Positions 1-9,701 are shown, counted from the stretch's first letter. The stretch is 64,000 nucleotides of DNA from Hyphomicrobiales bacterium (GCA_900471605.1 UCEY01000061.1:49980-113979), one strand, 5' to 3'. The notes: generated by a model not told the origin, from the sequence alone. Program-made: numbers and translations.

Positions 1-12
1 TGGGGGCGCCTG

Positions 13-1602
13 ATGGGTGCTCGGCAGGCCGTCCAGCAGCCGACCCGCAGCAAGTCGGCATCCTATTCGTTCTCTCCACCTGTTCGCGGCTGGATTACGA
101 ACGAGCTCGCCAATGCCCGTCCTGGCGGGGCTTCGGTGTTCGAAAACTTCTTCCCGACAAAAACGGGCGGAAGGGTGAGGGGAGGTAGCCTGAAATACGC
201 AACCATCTCCTCCGGGCCGGTCCTGCGCATGTGGACGTTCAAGGCAGGGCAGGTCGAGGAGTTTTTCGCCTCCGACGAGACCAAGATTTTCAACCTTACC
301 ACGGTTGTTGATCCTGATGTGATCCCGGCCGCTGCAGTTTCGGGGCAGACAAGCGGCTATTATTCCGTCGCGCAGACTTCGAATGCGGCGAATGCGAGCT
401 ATCTATATGCCGTCAACGGAACGGATAGCCCGCAACTTTACGATGGTACGACTTGGACCGCGATTACGGGTATCTCCACGCCTGCGATTACCGGCGTCAC
501 GACATCAAAACTTAGCTTTGTCTGGAGCTTCGCGAGCAGACTGTTCTTCATCGAAAAGAACACGCTTTCGGTCTGGTATTTGCCTGTGGACAGCATCGGC
601 GGTGCGGCATCGCAATTCAGCCTGGCTGGCATATTCCAGAAGGGTGGGTCTCTGCTGTTCGGCGGAAAGTGGTCTCTGGACTCTGGAGATGGCCTCGACG
701 ACAAATGCGTTTTCGTCTCGACTGAGGGTGAGGTTGCGGTTTATCAGGGTACTAACCCCGGTTCCGCTACCGATTGGCAGAAGGTCGGTGTCTATCAGAT
801 CACTCCGCCGCTTGGAGCGAATGCTACGATGCAGGCCGGCGGCGATCTCCTCATCGCAACTCAGGACGGGATCGTCCCGATTTCCGAAGCGGTCAACAAG
901 GACGTAGCGGCTCTTTCCCTCTCGGCTATCACGGTGGACATTGCGCCAGCATGGAAGCGCGAGGTTATCGCTCGCCAGCTTATCCCGTGGGAAATCATCA
1001 AGTGGCCCACCAACAATATGATGGTCGTGTCTCTCCCGGTCGTCTCAGATGGGCAATCGACGCTTTGTTACGTGAAGAATCTGGAGACGGGCTCTTGGGG
1101 CTATTACACGGGCTGGGATACGCGCTGCATCGGCCATTTTGCGAACCAGGGCTATTTTGGCACGAATACCGGCACAATCCACGCCATGGAAGTTACGGGC
1201 ACCGATGACGGTGCGCCCTATACCTGCACCTATGTCGGTCTCCCTGATCATGTCAAAAGCACAGGCGTTACCAAGACATTTCATTCAGCCCGCGCGACAT
1301 TCCAATCCAACATCCCGTTTACTCCGAAAATCTCGGTTTCAACGAATTATCAGATCCGGCTGCCTGCGGCCCCGTCCTCGACGAGTGACCTTGTCAGCGA
1401 CCTTTGGGACGTTGGGTTGTGGGATGTCGCGTTGTGGGACGGCGGTTCAGCACTGACCGTCTCCACCAAATGGGTGTCGGTCGGGAAGACCGGTTTTGTG
1501 GTTTCTCCGCAGGTGCAGATTACTTGCGGAACGACACCGAGGCCGCTGACCGAGCTCATAGCGTTCGACTTGATCTATGAGCGCGCGGGGACAATGGTTT
1601 GA
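13..1602 (+). CDS. Phage virion protein, connector/tail-tube-like
   Basis: This 529-residue protein resembles the large beta-rich connector or tail-tube proteins of short-tailed phages. An N-terminal segment 'ENFFPTKTGGRVRGG' (about residues 44-58) is followed by many short beta-strand-like blocks with Gly, Thr and aromatic residues, suggesting a propeller-like fold. Near the C-terminus there is a short repeat, LWDVGLWDVALWD. The ATG overlaps a TGA at 11-13, which points to an upstream gene translated in series. The next gene begins inside its last codons. The family assignment comes from context and sequence style; a tail stabilisation protein is an alternative. Confidence 0.6.
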   Translation: MGARQAVQQPTRSKSASYSFSPPVRGWITNELANARPGGASVFENFFPTKTGGRVRGGSLKYATISSGPVLRMWTFKAGQVEEFFASDETKIFNLTTVVDPDVIPAAAVSGQTSGYYSVAQTSNAANASYLYAVNGTDSPQLYDGTTWTAITGISTPAITGVTTSKLSFVWSFASRLFFIEKNTLSVWYLPVDSIGGAASQFSLAGIFQKGGSLLFGGKWSLDSGDGLDDKCVFVSTEGEVAVYQGTNPGSATDWQKVGVYQITPPLGANATMQAGGDLLIATQDGIVPISEAVNKDVAALSLSAITVDIAPAWKREVIARQLIPWEIIKWPTNNMMVVSLPVVSDGQSTLCYVKNLETGSWGYYTGWDTRCIGHFANQGYFGTNTGTIHAMEVTGTDDGAPYTCTYVGLPDHVKSTGVTKTFHSARATFQSNIPFTPKISVSTNYQIRLPAAPSSTSDLVSDLWDVGLWDVALWDGGSALTVSTKWVSVGKTGFVVSPQVQITCGTTPRPLTELIAFDLIYERAGTMV

Positions 1603-2054
1603 TCACCTGGGCGATTGCCAAGCCCGACGAAATCGGTGCGCTGTCGCGATGGGTGGCCGAGCAGATATGGCCGGGGAAGGGCCGTGACTTCGGCAATTGC
1701 CAGGGGATGGCGATTATCGAGAATGAAACGCTCATCGCTGGGATGATCTATCACAATTTCGAGCCAGATGCCGGCGTGGTGGAAATCTCCGGCGCGGGGA
1801 CTTCGAAGCGTTGGCTGACAAAGGAAACGCTGCGCGTGATGTTCCAGATCCCGTTCAAGGATTGGGCATGCCAGGCGGTAGTCATGCGCGTGTCAGATCA
1901 TGATCCAGCACTGCACAGCATCCTGAAGCGCTACGGCTTCGAGCGGTACATCATACCCCGCCTCCGAGGCCGAGACGAAAACGAGAATGTCTTTGTCCTG
2001 ACAAACGAGGCATGGGCGAGCAACAAGTTCAATCGGAAGAATGAGGTTCACTGA
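1599..2054 (+). CDS. Phage GNAT-like acetyltransferase
   Basis: This 151-residue protein has the look of a GNAT N-acetyltransferase: an internal strand with 'IIENETLIAGMIYH', a middle region with strand-loop-helix spacing, and a late 'HSILKRYGFERYIIPR' segment like the C-terminal GNAT motif. The start is probably TTG at 1599, overlapping the stop of the previous gene by 4 bases, so translation is likely coupled. The stop overlaps the next ATG by one base. Such proteins occur inside late operons of alphaproteobacterial phages; the substrate is unknown. Confidence 0.6.
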   Translation: MITWAIAKPDEIGALSRWVAEQIWPGKGRDFGNCQGMAIIENETLIAGMIYHNFEPDAGVVEISGAGTSKRWLTKETLRVMFQIPFKDWACQAVVMRVSDHDPALHSILKRYGFERYIIPRLRGRDENENVFVLTNEAWASNKFNRKNEVH

Positions 2055-3076
2055 TGGGGAAACCAAAGGCTCCGAAAGCCCCAGACCCAAAAGAGACGGC
2101 TGCCGCCCAGACCGGGACCAATGTCACGACGGCGCTTGCTAACGCGCAACTCGGGAACGTCAACCAGTATGGGCCTGACGGCAGTATCACGTACACGACG
2201 AATGGTGGGCAGACCTTCAAGGACCCAACGTCCGGTGTCGAATACTTCATTCCGCAGTACGAGCAGACGACGTCGCTTTCTCCTGAGCAGCAAGCAATCA
2301 AGGCCCAGAACGACAAAGCGAGCCTCAATCTATCGACGCTCGGCGCAGATCTCTCCGGGAAGCTGGGTAACCAGCTTACGGACAATTTCAAGCTGGGGAA
2401 CGAGGCGACAGAGGCAAGGCTTATGGAGCTCGGCCGAAAGCGTCTGGATCCGCTGATAGCCCAACGCGACGAGGATTTGCGTACTCGCCTTGCCAACCAG
2501 GGCATTAAGGCCGGCTCGGATGCTTATAAGCGGGAACTGGATACCTTCAATCAGGGCTCCAACGACGCCTATACACAGCTTATGCTGCAGGGCCGTAATC
2601 AGGCAAATCAGGAGCTCCTGACCGAGGACAACCAGCGCATCAACCAGATCTCAGCCCTGATGAATGGCGGGCAGGTTTCCCAGCCTCAATTCGGGCAGAC
2701 GAACCAGCCGCAGCTTCCGACCGTCGATTATGCCGGCCTTGTCGAGCAGAACTACCAGAACCAGTTGGGCGCCTATAACTCCAAGATGCAGCAGACCAAC
2801 GGGATCGTCGGAGGGCTGTTCGGTCTTGGTGGCAAGCTCATCGGCCTGTCTGACCGCCGTGCCAAGCGGGATATCAAGCCTGTCGGCAAGCTCATGGGCC
2901 ATAACCTCTACGAGTACAGCTACAAGGGCAAGTTCGACGACGGCCGCAAGCACGTCGGCGTCATGGCGCAGGAAGCCGAGAAGAAGCGGCCAGATTCCGT
3001 TGAGACGCGCCCTGATGGTCTCAAGCAGGTCAATTACGGCAAACTCTTCCAGATCGGCGAAAGGATGGCTGCATAA
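2054..3076 (+). CDS. Phage virion protein with C-terminal S74-type chaperone domain
   Basis: The first ~200 residues of this 340-residue protein are polar, rich in Gln and Asn and partly helical. A Gly-rich linker (GLFGLGGKLIGL) precedes a C-terminal segment beginning SDRRAKRDIKPV at about residue 266, followed by HVGVMAQEAE and a GLKQVNYGKL ending. This matches the Peptidase_S74 intramolecular chaperone, which trimerises phage fibres and usually cleaves itself before the Ser-Asp. It is normally found on tailspikes and fibres, so its place on this short protein is worth noting. The gene overlaps both neighbours by one base. Confidence 0.65.
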   Translation: MGKPKAPKAPDPKETAAAQTGTNVTTALANAQLGNVNQYGPDGSITYTTNGGQTFKDPTSGVEYFIPQYEQTTSLSPEQQAIKAQNDKASLNLSTLGADLSGKLGNQLTDNFKLGNEATEARLMELGRKRLDPLIAQRDEDLRTRLANQGIKAGSDAYKRELDTFNQGSNDAYTQLMLQGRNQANQELLTEDNQRINQISALMNGGQVSQPQFGQTNQPQLPTVDYAGLVEQNYQNQLGAYNSKMQQTNGIVGGLFGLGGKLIGLSDRRAKRDIKPVGKLMGHNLYEYSYKGKFDDGRKHVGVMAQEAEKKRPDSVETRPDGLKQVNYGKLFQIGERMAA

Positions 3077-5169
3077 TGGTCGGTTTCCTGTTCGGCGGCG
3101 ATACCCAAGAGACGCCGGAAAGCATCAAGCGCAAACGCGAAATCGTGCGCGCGCTCATGGGGGCTTCCGGCGCTCCGAAGAACATCGGAGAGGGAATTAA
3201 CGCCCTTGGCGATGGCATCGTATCGGCGGTGCTGAACGAGCGGGCAAACCGTGCGGAAGGCGAAGGCCGGAAATCAGCAGATAGCGATTTCTCGGCTCTT
3301 TCGTCCTTGTTTGGTGCGGGCGAACCGGCCGCGTCTCCGCCCGGGCCGTCTGCCAGCCTCAAGCCTGGGGTTGCCGCGGAACTGTCGGCAACCAATCCAT
3401 CTCGCGCTGCGGCCCCGGTCTTCGCCAACGATGGTACTGAATTGGGAGCGTACCTATCAGACGATGCGCGCCGTGCCACGCTCCCTGCGGGTATGCGCAA
3501 CAATAACCCCGGCAACATCAAGTTCGTGGGCCAAAAGGTTCCGGGCATCGTCGGCCCTTCCGTGAACACCGATCAGGGCGATCCACAGGCGGTATTCGAC
3601 ACGCCCGAGTCCGGCATGAAGGCGATGTACTCCCTTCTCGGCAAGAAATACGCTGGCGGCAAACTGACGCCCAACCAGATGATCGCTGGGAATATGGGCT
3701 GGACGCCTGGCAATTACGACGCTGCAAAGAACGTTGCGCGGACGATGGGCATCGGGCCGGACGACGATATTGGCTTTAGTGACCCCCAGAGAGCTGCGAA
3801 GTTCATGCAAGCTCTGATCCTTCAAGAGCACGGGCAAAAAGGGCGCCTGTATCCCGAGTCTCTGATTACATCAGCCATCGGCGGTAGGCCCACGCAGCCT
3901 GCTCAGGTGGCTAGCCTCGATCCTGCCGCCGGGATGCCGCCCTCAGCCGCTCCACAGGCCCAAGCATATGTAGACCCGGCTGTTTCTGCGCCCAATCCTC
4001 TGTCGCAAGGTAATCCTCAAGGCATGGTGACTGGCGGAACTGGGCAGCCGGCTTCCCAGCAGGTCGCCGCGTTGCCGCCTCAGGACGCCAGTGTCCCGCC
4101 ACCCTCCGCGCCTCCGCAGAACCAGGTGGCTCAGGCCCTTCGCCAGCCGCCGCGCACGAGTAATGCCGAGCTTCAGGCTGCGCAGAAAGTGCTGTCCAAT
4201 CAGTTTTCCTCAGAAGGGCAGCGCGCAGTCGCGCAGGCACTCCTTCGACAGGAGCTTGAACGCCGCAACACAGAATATGAGATGCAGCTCAAGCAACAGG
4301 ATCCGGCTTATCAGCTCAACCTCCAAAAGGGTCAGATCGAGCTCGATAATCTGCGCAACCCCCGCATCTCTCCCGCAGAACAGCGCCGGCTTGATCTGGA
4401 CCAGCAGAAATTCGACTTCGAACGCAACAAGCCCAAGAACCCGGAGAAGGTGTCTCAGGGCGAGATCCTCGTCGATCCTGTGACGGGCAAGGAAATCTAC
4501 AAGGCTGCTCCAAAGCCAGACGTGAAGCCTTCGGCCGTTCAGGAGTACGAATACGCCAAGGGGCAGGGGTTCCCGGGCACATTCCAGGATTGGGAAGCCT
4601 CAAAGAAGGGCGGCATGTCGCTCCAGGTGGATCCCGCAACGGGTGCTGTCACGTTCCAGCAGGGCGGCAACATCAAGCCGATGACAGAAGGCCAGAGCAA
4701 GGATGCCGTTTTCTCAACCAGAGCAGCAGGGGCCCTCCCATTGGTCGACAAGTTCGGCGACTCTTTAACGGGATCGGAAGGCATGATCGGCGGAACCGTT
4801 GGACAGCTTCCGGTTGTCGGCAATTTTGCAAAAACGGAAGGATACCAACAGGCTGAGCAGGCGGGTAAGGAATTCCTGCAAGCGATCCTTCGCAAAGACA
4901 CCGGCGCGGCTATCACAAAAGAGGAGACCGCCGAATATGGATCTGTCTATCTCCCACGTCCTGGGGACTCGAAAGAATTGCTGGCTCAGAAAAAGGCCTC
5001 TCGCGTTCGAGCGCTGGAAGCAATAAAGGCGGGGATGCCTCCGCAGGCGATCCTTGCTCAGGAAAAAGCGCTGGCAAACACGGCAAAGGTCACTGAAGCT
5101 CCTCCCGATGGTATTGACCCAGAGGATTGGAAATTCATGGACGAAGGCCAGAGAAAGCTTTTCAGATGA
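3076..5169 (+). CDS. Large phage virion protein with wall-degrading-type segment
   Basis: This 697-residue protein begins with a short polar domain and a Pro/Ala/Ser-rich linker (about 80-110). Next comes a segment starting GMRNNNPGNIKF (about 139-150) and continuing to about residue 275. The RNNNPGNI signature is typical of virion-associated structural lytic enzymes and internal virion proteins that locally open peptidoglycan during DNA entry. A Gln/Pro/Ala-rich linker, a charged helix (about 390-450) and a helical C-terminal domain follow. Catalytic residues could not be assigned by eye. It overlaps the next gene by four bases (ATGA). Confidence 0.6.
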   Translation: MVGFLFGGDTQETPESIKRKREIVRALMGASGAPKNIGEGINALGDGIVSAVLNERANRAEGEGRKSADSDFSALSSLFGAGEPAASPPGPSASLKPGVAAELSATNPSRAAAPVFANDGTELGAYLSDDARRATLPAGMRNNNPGNIKFVGQKVPGIVGPSVNTDQGDPQAVFDTPESGMKAMYSLLGKKYAGGKLTPNQMIAGNMGWTPGNYDAAKNVARTMGIGPDDDIGFSDPQRAAKFMQALILQEHGQKGRLYPESLITSAIGGRPTQPAQVASLDPAAGMPPSAAPQAQAYVDPAVSAPNPLSQGNPQGMVTGGTGQPASQQVAALPPQDASVPPPSAPPQNQVAQALRQPPRTSNAELQAAQKVLSNQFSSEGQRAVAQALLRQELERRNTEYEMQLKQQDPAYQLNLQKGQIELDNLRNPRISPAEQRRLDLDQQKFDFERNKPKNPEKVSQGEILVDPVTGKEIYKAAPKPDVKPSAVQEYEYAKGQGFPGTFQDWEASKKGGMSLQVDPATGAVTFQQGGNIKPMTEGQSKDAVFSTRAAGALPLVDKFGDSLTGSEGMIGGTVGQLPVVGNFAKTEGYQQAEQAGKEFLQAILRKDTGAAITKEETAEYGSVYLPRPGDSKELLAQKKASRVRALEAIKAGMPPQAILAQEKALANTAKVTEAPPDGIDPEDWKFMDEGQRKLFR

Positions 5170-7073
5170 ATATTGAGCAGCAACGCGCTCTTGCTCTCGC
5201 TCAGGCTCGCCGGAAAAGGGCCGAAGCGGAAGCCGCGCCAACTGAAAAGCCAGATACCGGCACTCAGAACGTAGACGCATCGACCGTCTACGTTGACGAG
5301 ATGCTGTTTGGCCTGCCTGGGAAAGCGGCCGCCGGCCTCAATGCTCTGGTGCGGGCTCCGTTCACCGACAAGTCAATCGGTGAAGAATATGATACTATCC
5401 GAGATCAGTATCAGAATGCGCGGAAGCAATACGCTGAGGAGCACCCGATTGCCAATACTGCCGCCTCAATTGGGGGTGCAGTGCATGGTGGCGCGACAAT
5501 GTCGGCTGCGGCTGGTAATTTGGTCGGTCAAGTAGCCCCGCGCATCGCTCAGGCTGTTAATGGTTCATATGCAGGGAGAATGGCGGGGGATGCCGTTTCT
5601 GGCGCTACGCAAGGTGCTATTTCTGCCTATGGCCATGATCAGGATATAGGCAGCGGAGCTGCTATTGGGGGAATTGCTGGCGGTCTTTCGCGGCCAGTCA
5701 TTGATGCAGGTAGCGCTGTCTTGCGTTCCATCGGAGGCCTCGTTGGTGTCGGCAATGATCAGCGTGCTCGGTCGGCCATAGCTGAAGCTTTGGCACGCTC
5801 AGGGCGCAGTGCCGATGATGTCGCAAACGATCTGACCGTCGCTGCGCAACAGGGTCAACCTGAATACATGGTCGCTGATGCGATGGGCAACTCTGGACAG
5901 AGGATGCTTACCGGTGTCTCCAGATCTCCTGGAGACATGCGCCAGACGATCGCGGAAACGCTTCAGCGCCGTCAAGCGGGGCAGGGCGAGCGACTAGTCA
6001 ACGCTTTATCGGAGGGGTTTGACGCTCCGACGACTGCCAATCAGGCACGCACGGCGATGACCGATGCGCGGAGCACCGCTGCAAATGCCAATTACGGGGC
6101 TGCGCGCCAATCAGCCGGAACGGTCGATCCGACAAGGGCTATTGAAGCGGCTGATAATTTTCTTGGGACGGCCGGCAGCATTTCGCGCACCAATATTGCG
6201 GATGATAGCATTGAGGGCGCCGTTCGCCGTGCTCGGTCCATGCTGACCGATGGCGACAACATCGTCAGCGACTTTGAAACTGCGTTCCGGTCCAAGCAGG
6301 AACTGGATGCAATGATAGAGCGCGCAGCGCCTACCATCCAGCGCCAGTTGATCCCTATCCGAAACGCGCTCGATGATTCATTGGCGGCAGCTTCCCAGCC
6401 ATATGCTACCGCTCGGGATACCTTCCGCCGGCAGAGCCAGGCGATCAATGCCGTTGATGAAGGAGCCGCGGCAGCATCCGCAAGGACGAGGGCAACAGAC
6501 AATATTGCGGGCTTCCAAGGCCGCCCTGCAGACCAGCAGCAGGCATTCCGCCAAGGGTATGCCGACCCGTATATCGCGCGCGTGGAAAGCGCCTCCATGT
6601 CGCCGACAACAAACAAGGCCCGTCCCCTTATTACGGGAAAGACCGAGCAAGAATTCCCCGCTTTTGCTGCCCCAGGTCGAGGCGACGTCATGGGCGACAG
6701 GATTGCACGCGAGCAACGAATGTTCGAGACAGCGTCTCAGGCTCTCGGCGGCTCTAGGACGGCAGATAATCTCTCGGACATCGCAGACGTGCAATCGTTC
6801 GATCCGACGATGCTTGGCGCCTTGGTTACAGGCAATTTCAAGGGTGCAGCACTCCAAGGCTTGCAGCATGGTATCAACACACTACAAGGCCGCAATAGCC
6901 AGACTCGCGATGCTATTGCTCGTATGTTACTGCAGTCTTCCCCAACCCGAGCCAGGGCTGAACTCGCAGAGGCCGTGGCTTCCGGCCAGCGCCTAACCCG
7001 GGCGCAAGAAGGGGTGATCAGAGCATTGATCAGTGGCGCAGCTACTACAACGCCGAGGCTCCAAGCTTACTAG
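5166..7073 (+). CDS. Large phage protein, probable DNA-ejection/internal virion protein
   Basis: This 635-residue protein is mostly helical, very rich in Ala, Gly, Gln and Arg, with few cysteines. A Gly/Ala-rich stretch at about 90-180 resembles membrane-active segments of ejection proteins. The start is ATG 5166, which forms an ATGA overlap with the stop of the preceding gene; an in-frame ATG at 5127 lies inside that gene and is unlikely. Its position between the wall-degrading virion protein and the tail fibre fits an ejected internal virion protein. No catalytic motif was recognised. Confidence 0.5.
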   Translation: MNIEQQRALALAQARRKRAEAEAAPTEKPDTGTQNVDASTVYVDEMLFGLPGKAAAGLNALVRAPFTDKSIGEEYDTIRDQYQNARKQYAEEHPIANTAASIGGAVHGGATMSAAAGNLVGQVAPRIAQAVNGSYAGRMAGDAVSGATQGAISAYGHDQDIGSGAAIGGIAGGLSRPVIDAGSAVLRSIGGLVGVGNDQRARSAIAEALARSGRSADDVANDLTVAAQQGQPEYMVADAMGNSGQRMLTGVSRSPGDMRQTIAETLQRRQAGQGERLVNALSEGFDAPTTANQARTAMTDARSTAANANYGAARQSAGTVDPTRAIEAADNFLGTAGSISRTNIADDSIEGAVRRARSMLTDGDNIVSDFETAFRSKQELDAMIERAAPTIQRQLIPIRNALDDSLAAASQPYATARDTFRRQSQAINAVDEGAAAASARTRATDNIAGFQGRPADQQQAFRQGYADPYIARVESASMSPTTNKARPLITGKTEQEFPAFAAPGRGDVMGDRIAREQRMFETASQALGGSRTADNLSDIADVQSFDPTMLGALVTGNFKGAALQGLQHGINTLQGRNSQTRDAIARMLLQSSPTRARAELAEAVASGQRLTRAQEGVIRALISGAATTTPRLQAY

Positions 7074-7240
7074 TAGCCGCGCCAGATAAACATAGCGATT
7101 GCGACGGCTGCGATCGGTAATAGGTAATACCAAAGGTCAGCGGGCTTCGGGTCATTTCCGAGCCTATCGCGAGCCCACTTTCGCTCGCCATAGTCAGGGT
7201 ATTTGCGGTTCTCGTTCGGATCGTGATCAATCTGCTTCAA
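7070..7240 (-). CDS. Small phage membrane protein, antisense to late genes
   Basis: This 56-residue reading frame runs against the late operon in the gap between the ejection-type gene and the tail fibre. Its N-terminal part is charged (HDPNENRKYPDYGERKW) and the C-terminus is a single hydrophobic helix (LWYYLLPIAAVAIAMFIW) ending RGY. A GGAG at 7251-7254 favours a TTG start at 7240 or 7246; a longer form would use ATG 7294. The soluble head plus membrane anchor looks designed rather than random. It may be a separately expressed accessory gene carried in the prophage. Confidence 0.5.
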   Translation of the reverse strand: MKQIDHDPNENRKYPDYGERKWARDRLGNDPKPADLWYYLLPIAAVAIAMFIWRGY

Positions 7241-7315
7241 TTCCAAACATCTCCAAAGAAGCCGCCAACCGCATTCTAGCGGGGCCGCCGGCATTTGCCA
7301 ACATGAGGTATCCAG

Positions 7316-8560
7316 ATGCCAAGAAACGGCTCAGGAGTGTACTCGGCGCCTGCCGGTACGCTCGGAACTCCCAATACCGTTATCGAGTCTGCCAAGTACA
7401 ACGCGTTCGTCAACGATCTTGTCTCGGATGCCAACGCGGCTCGCCCGGTAACGGCTGGCGGAACCGGCGGCACGTCTCAAACGACGGCGCAGTCTGGACT
7501 AGGCGTTGACGGCAAGGTCGTCCACGCAGCAAAGAGCGCCGGATATACTGCTGTCGCTGCGGACAACAACGCATACCTACGGTTCACTGCCGGTGCCACG
7601 CTTGCCTTGACTGCTGCGGCCACCCTTGGCGCAAACTGGCATTGCTTCGTCCAGGCCAACGGCGGGGCTGTTGTCATCGACCCGAATGGAGCTGAGACTG
7701 TCAACGGAGCATCCACCGTTACGCTTGTAGACGGTCAGTCAGCCATGCTGATCTGCACCGGATCAGCATTCTTCGCCTACATTATTCCAGGACTCGCGGC
7801 CTCAAATACATGGTCTGCGTCACAGACATTGTCGAATGGGGCTGCTTTCGGTGCTGCGGCGACGTTCGGCAGCACATTTGTGGCCAGCGCTTCCGATCTA
7901 TCAAAACATTTGTCTCTTTACAGCAATACGTACGGGATCAGCGTAACTGCCGGCGTACAGAATTACGTCGTCCCTGCGGGCGGAGATCATAAATTCTACC
8001 AAGGCACCACAGAAATAGGTCGTTTCAATTCCGGCGGCCTTACGATGCCTGTCAACCTGGGAATTTCCTTCTCAGGCACAGGCGCCGCCACTACGAGAAC
8101 AAATCTCGGATTCGGAACTGGCTCTGTCGTCACTCTCACGGGCACTTCGGTTGATATAACTGGCATTCCATCCGGTGTCCGGCGCATTTCCTTCCCATTC
8201 GCGAATGCCTCTACAAGCGGAACGACAGGGTTCAGCCTGCAGCTCGGCACCTCCTCAGGTATCGAGACAAGTGGGTATAAGAACGGCACATCAAGCGGCA
8301 ACAGCACGACAGAGTTCCCGCTTACTGGCGGCACAAGCGCGGCGGCTGGCGATTATCAGGGCATAGTCACGCTAGAGCTATTGAACTCGTCCACAAACTT
8401 GTGGTCGGTAACGGCCGTCAATGGCCGCAGTGACACGTCTGCGGCCCTCGTGATGGGCGGGTCTAAAGCACTCGCCGGCACCCTCGATCGAGTCCGCTTC
8501 AAAACAGGCAACGGCGTTGAGACCTTCGACGCCGGTTCCGTCAGCATGAGCTACCAGTAA
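7316..8560 (+). CDS. Phage tail fibre protein
   Basis: The 414-residue product opens with MPRNGSGVYSAPAGT, a start shared by many tail fibre or collar-binding proteins of podovirus and siphovirus prophages. The rest is rich in Gly, Ala, Thr and Ser with repeated short beta-strands. A mid-protein 'GISFSGTGAATTRTNLGFGTG' stretch recalls trimeric fibre modules. It lies directly upstream of the beta-helix spike gene. The host-binding tip is expected at the variable C-terminal part. Confidence 0.7.
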   Translation: MPRNGSGVYSAPAGTLGTPNTVIESAKYNAFVNDLVSDANAARPVTAGGTGGTSQTTAQSGLGVDGKVVHAAKSAGYTAVAADNNAYLRFTAGATLALTAAATLGANWHCFVQANGGAVVIDPNGAETVNGASTVTLVDGQSAMLICTGSAFFAYIIPGLAASNTWSASQTLSNGAAFGAAATFGSTFVASASDLSKHLSLYSNTYGISVTAGVQNYVVPAGGDHKFYQGTTEIGRFNSGGLTMPVNLGISFSGTGAATTRTNLGFGTGSVVTLTGTSVDITGIPSGVRRISFPFANASTSGTTGFSLQLGTSSGIETSGYKNGTSSGNSTTEFPLTGGTSAAAGDYQGIVTLELLNSSTNLWSVTAVNGRSDTSAALVMGGSKALAGTLDRVRFKTGNGVETFDAGSVSMSYQ

Positions 8561-8591
8561 TCCCCCCAACACTCGGAAAACAGGAGAATTT

Positions 8592-9380
8592 ATGAGCAGC
8601 ATCGAGTTCAGCAGCGCGGCACCGGAATTCGTTCTCGACAAGCACAAGGTCATCGGCAGTGGCGGAACCTACGGCGGCTATGGGGCGCCTCTCAGCGGCA
8701 CGACAACCTTTGGCATCAAGATCCGCAATGCCCGCAAGTTCGCGATCAACGATGCGGATATCCAGCGGGTCGATATCGGCATGGATATCGGTCAGACGGC
8801 CGGCTCATGGCAGCACGGCGGATCGATCAAGGGCGGCAGGGTCATGCACTGTACCCGCGGCATGTGGCTTCGGGATCTCGCCGAGGGCATATTCGTCTCC
8901 GACATCCTCGTCTCTGACTGCACCTTCGGCGTAACGGTTGACAGCGGCAACACCAATCTCTCGAACGGACAATCTGTTTACTGCAGCATAGGCCTTTTAG
9001 TGTCTGGAGGCGCCAATCATGCGCATGGATCCGTTGTAGGCTGGAACTCGCGCCACAATACTTACAACCTAAGCGTCCAGAACGTCACCAACGGCCATTC
9101 TTTCGTGGGCTGTAATTTCATCGCAGGCCAAGGGGGTAGCGATAATGGAGGCGTACAGATCTACAATTCGAAGGGCGTTATGATCACTGGCGGCCAAATC
9201 GCCTACGCAGATGTTAGTGTTGACGCTACCAGTCAGGCATTTTTCCGCAATGTTACCTGGCGAGGCCCGGTCAATATTAGCGTTTCTGCCGGCGGTGTTT
9301 TTGACGCGAAGGGATGCATGCTTGCTCCCGGTGCATCCTTGACCCTCAATGGGGCGGCATTCAGCGGCAACACCCCCTGA
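8592..9380 (+). CDS. Phage beta-helix spike-like protein
   Basis: The 262-residue protein has about ten successive turns of 20-25 residues with Asn, Gly, Val and Ile at regular spacing (for example GGVQIYNSKGVMITGG and NLSVQNVTNGHSFVGCN), the hallmark of a right-handed parallel beta-helix as in tailspikes and pectin-lyase folds. An AGGAG lies six bases before the ATG. Known spike proteins of this fold bind or cleave surface polysaccharide. It may be a receptor-binding or decorating protein; catalytic residues were not identified. Confidence 0.6.
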   Translation: MSSIEFSSAAPEFVLDKHKVIGSGGTYGGYGAPLSGTTTFGIKIRNARKFAINDADIQRVDIGMDIGQTAGSWQHGGSIKGGRVMHCTRGMWLRDLAEGIFVSDILVSDCTFGVTVDSGNTNLSNGQSVYCSIGLLVSGGANHAHGSVVGWNSRHNTYNLSVQNVTNGHSFVGCNFIAGQGGSDNGGVQIYNSKGVMITGGQIAYADVSVDATSQAFFRNVTWRGPVNISVSAGGVFDAKGCMLAPGASLTLNGAAFSGNTP

Positions 9381-9656
9381 TCACCACTGGCGGCAGGACC
9401 ATTCCTCAAGCGTCTCCGGGTCCTGCCTGTACTCCCATCTTCCGTCTTTTCGACGCCGACGCCAAAGAGTGCCGTCTCCCGATAGCTTGCCATTCTCAAG
9501 ACGCACGATCGGCTGAAACAGCGGGTCGTATTTCGACCATACATAGTCATTTGGACCCGGCTTTTCGGGGAACATGAAGCCCATCACGTACCTCAAGCCG
9601 ACATCGAGAAAATAAGCGCACTCTTCAAGCAGTCTCATGATCATGGCTGGCCCCAT
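9381..9656 (-). CDS. Small phage protein of unknown function, antisense
   Basis: This reading frame encodes up to 91 residues, with possible starts at ATG 9656, 9644 or 9638, convergent with the spike gene and abutting its stop. The N-terminal third is hydrophobic and aromatic (LLEECAYFLDVGLRYVMGFMF); the rest is charged and ends in a Trp-rich tail (GRWEYRQDPETLEEWSCRQW). The amino-acid pattern looks like a real protein rather than a shadow frame. It is the second single gene in the prophage that faces the late operon. I do not recognise the family. Confidence 0.5.
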   Translation of the reverse strand: MGPAMIMRLLEECAYFLDVGLRYVMGFMFPEKPGPNDYVWSKYDPLFQPIVRLENGKLSGDGTLWRRRRKDGRWEYRQDPETLEEWSCRQW

Positions 9657-9701
9657 TAAGAACTCTAAGGGTTAGCATCACAACCCAAAAAGGTAAAGCG
9701 C

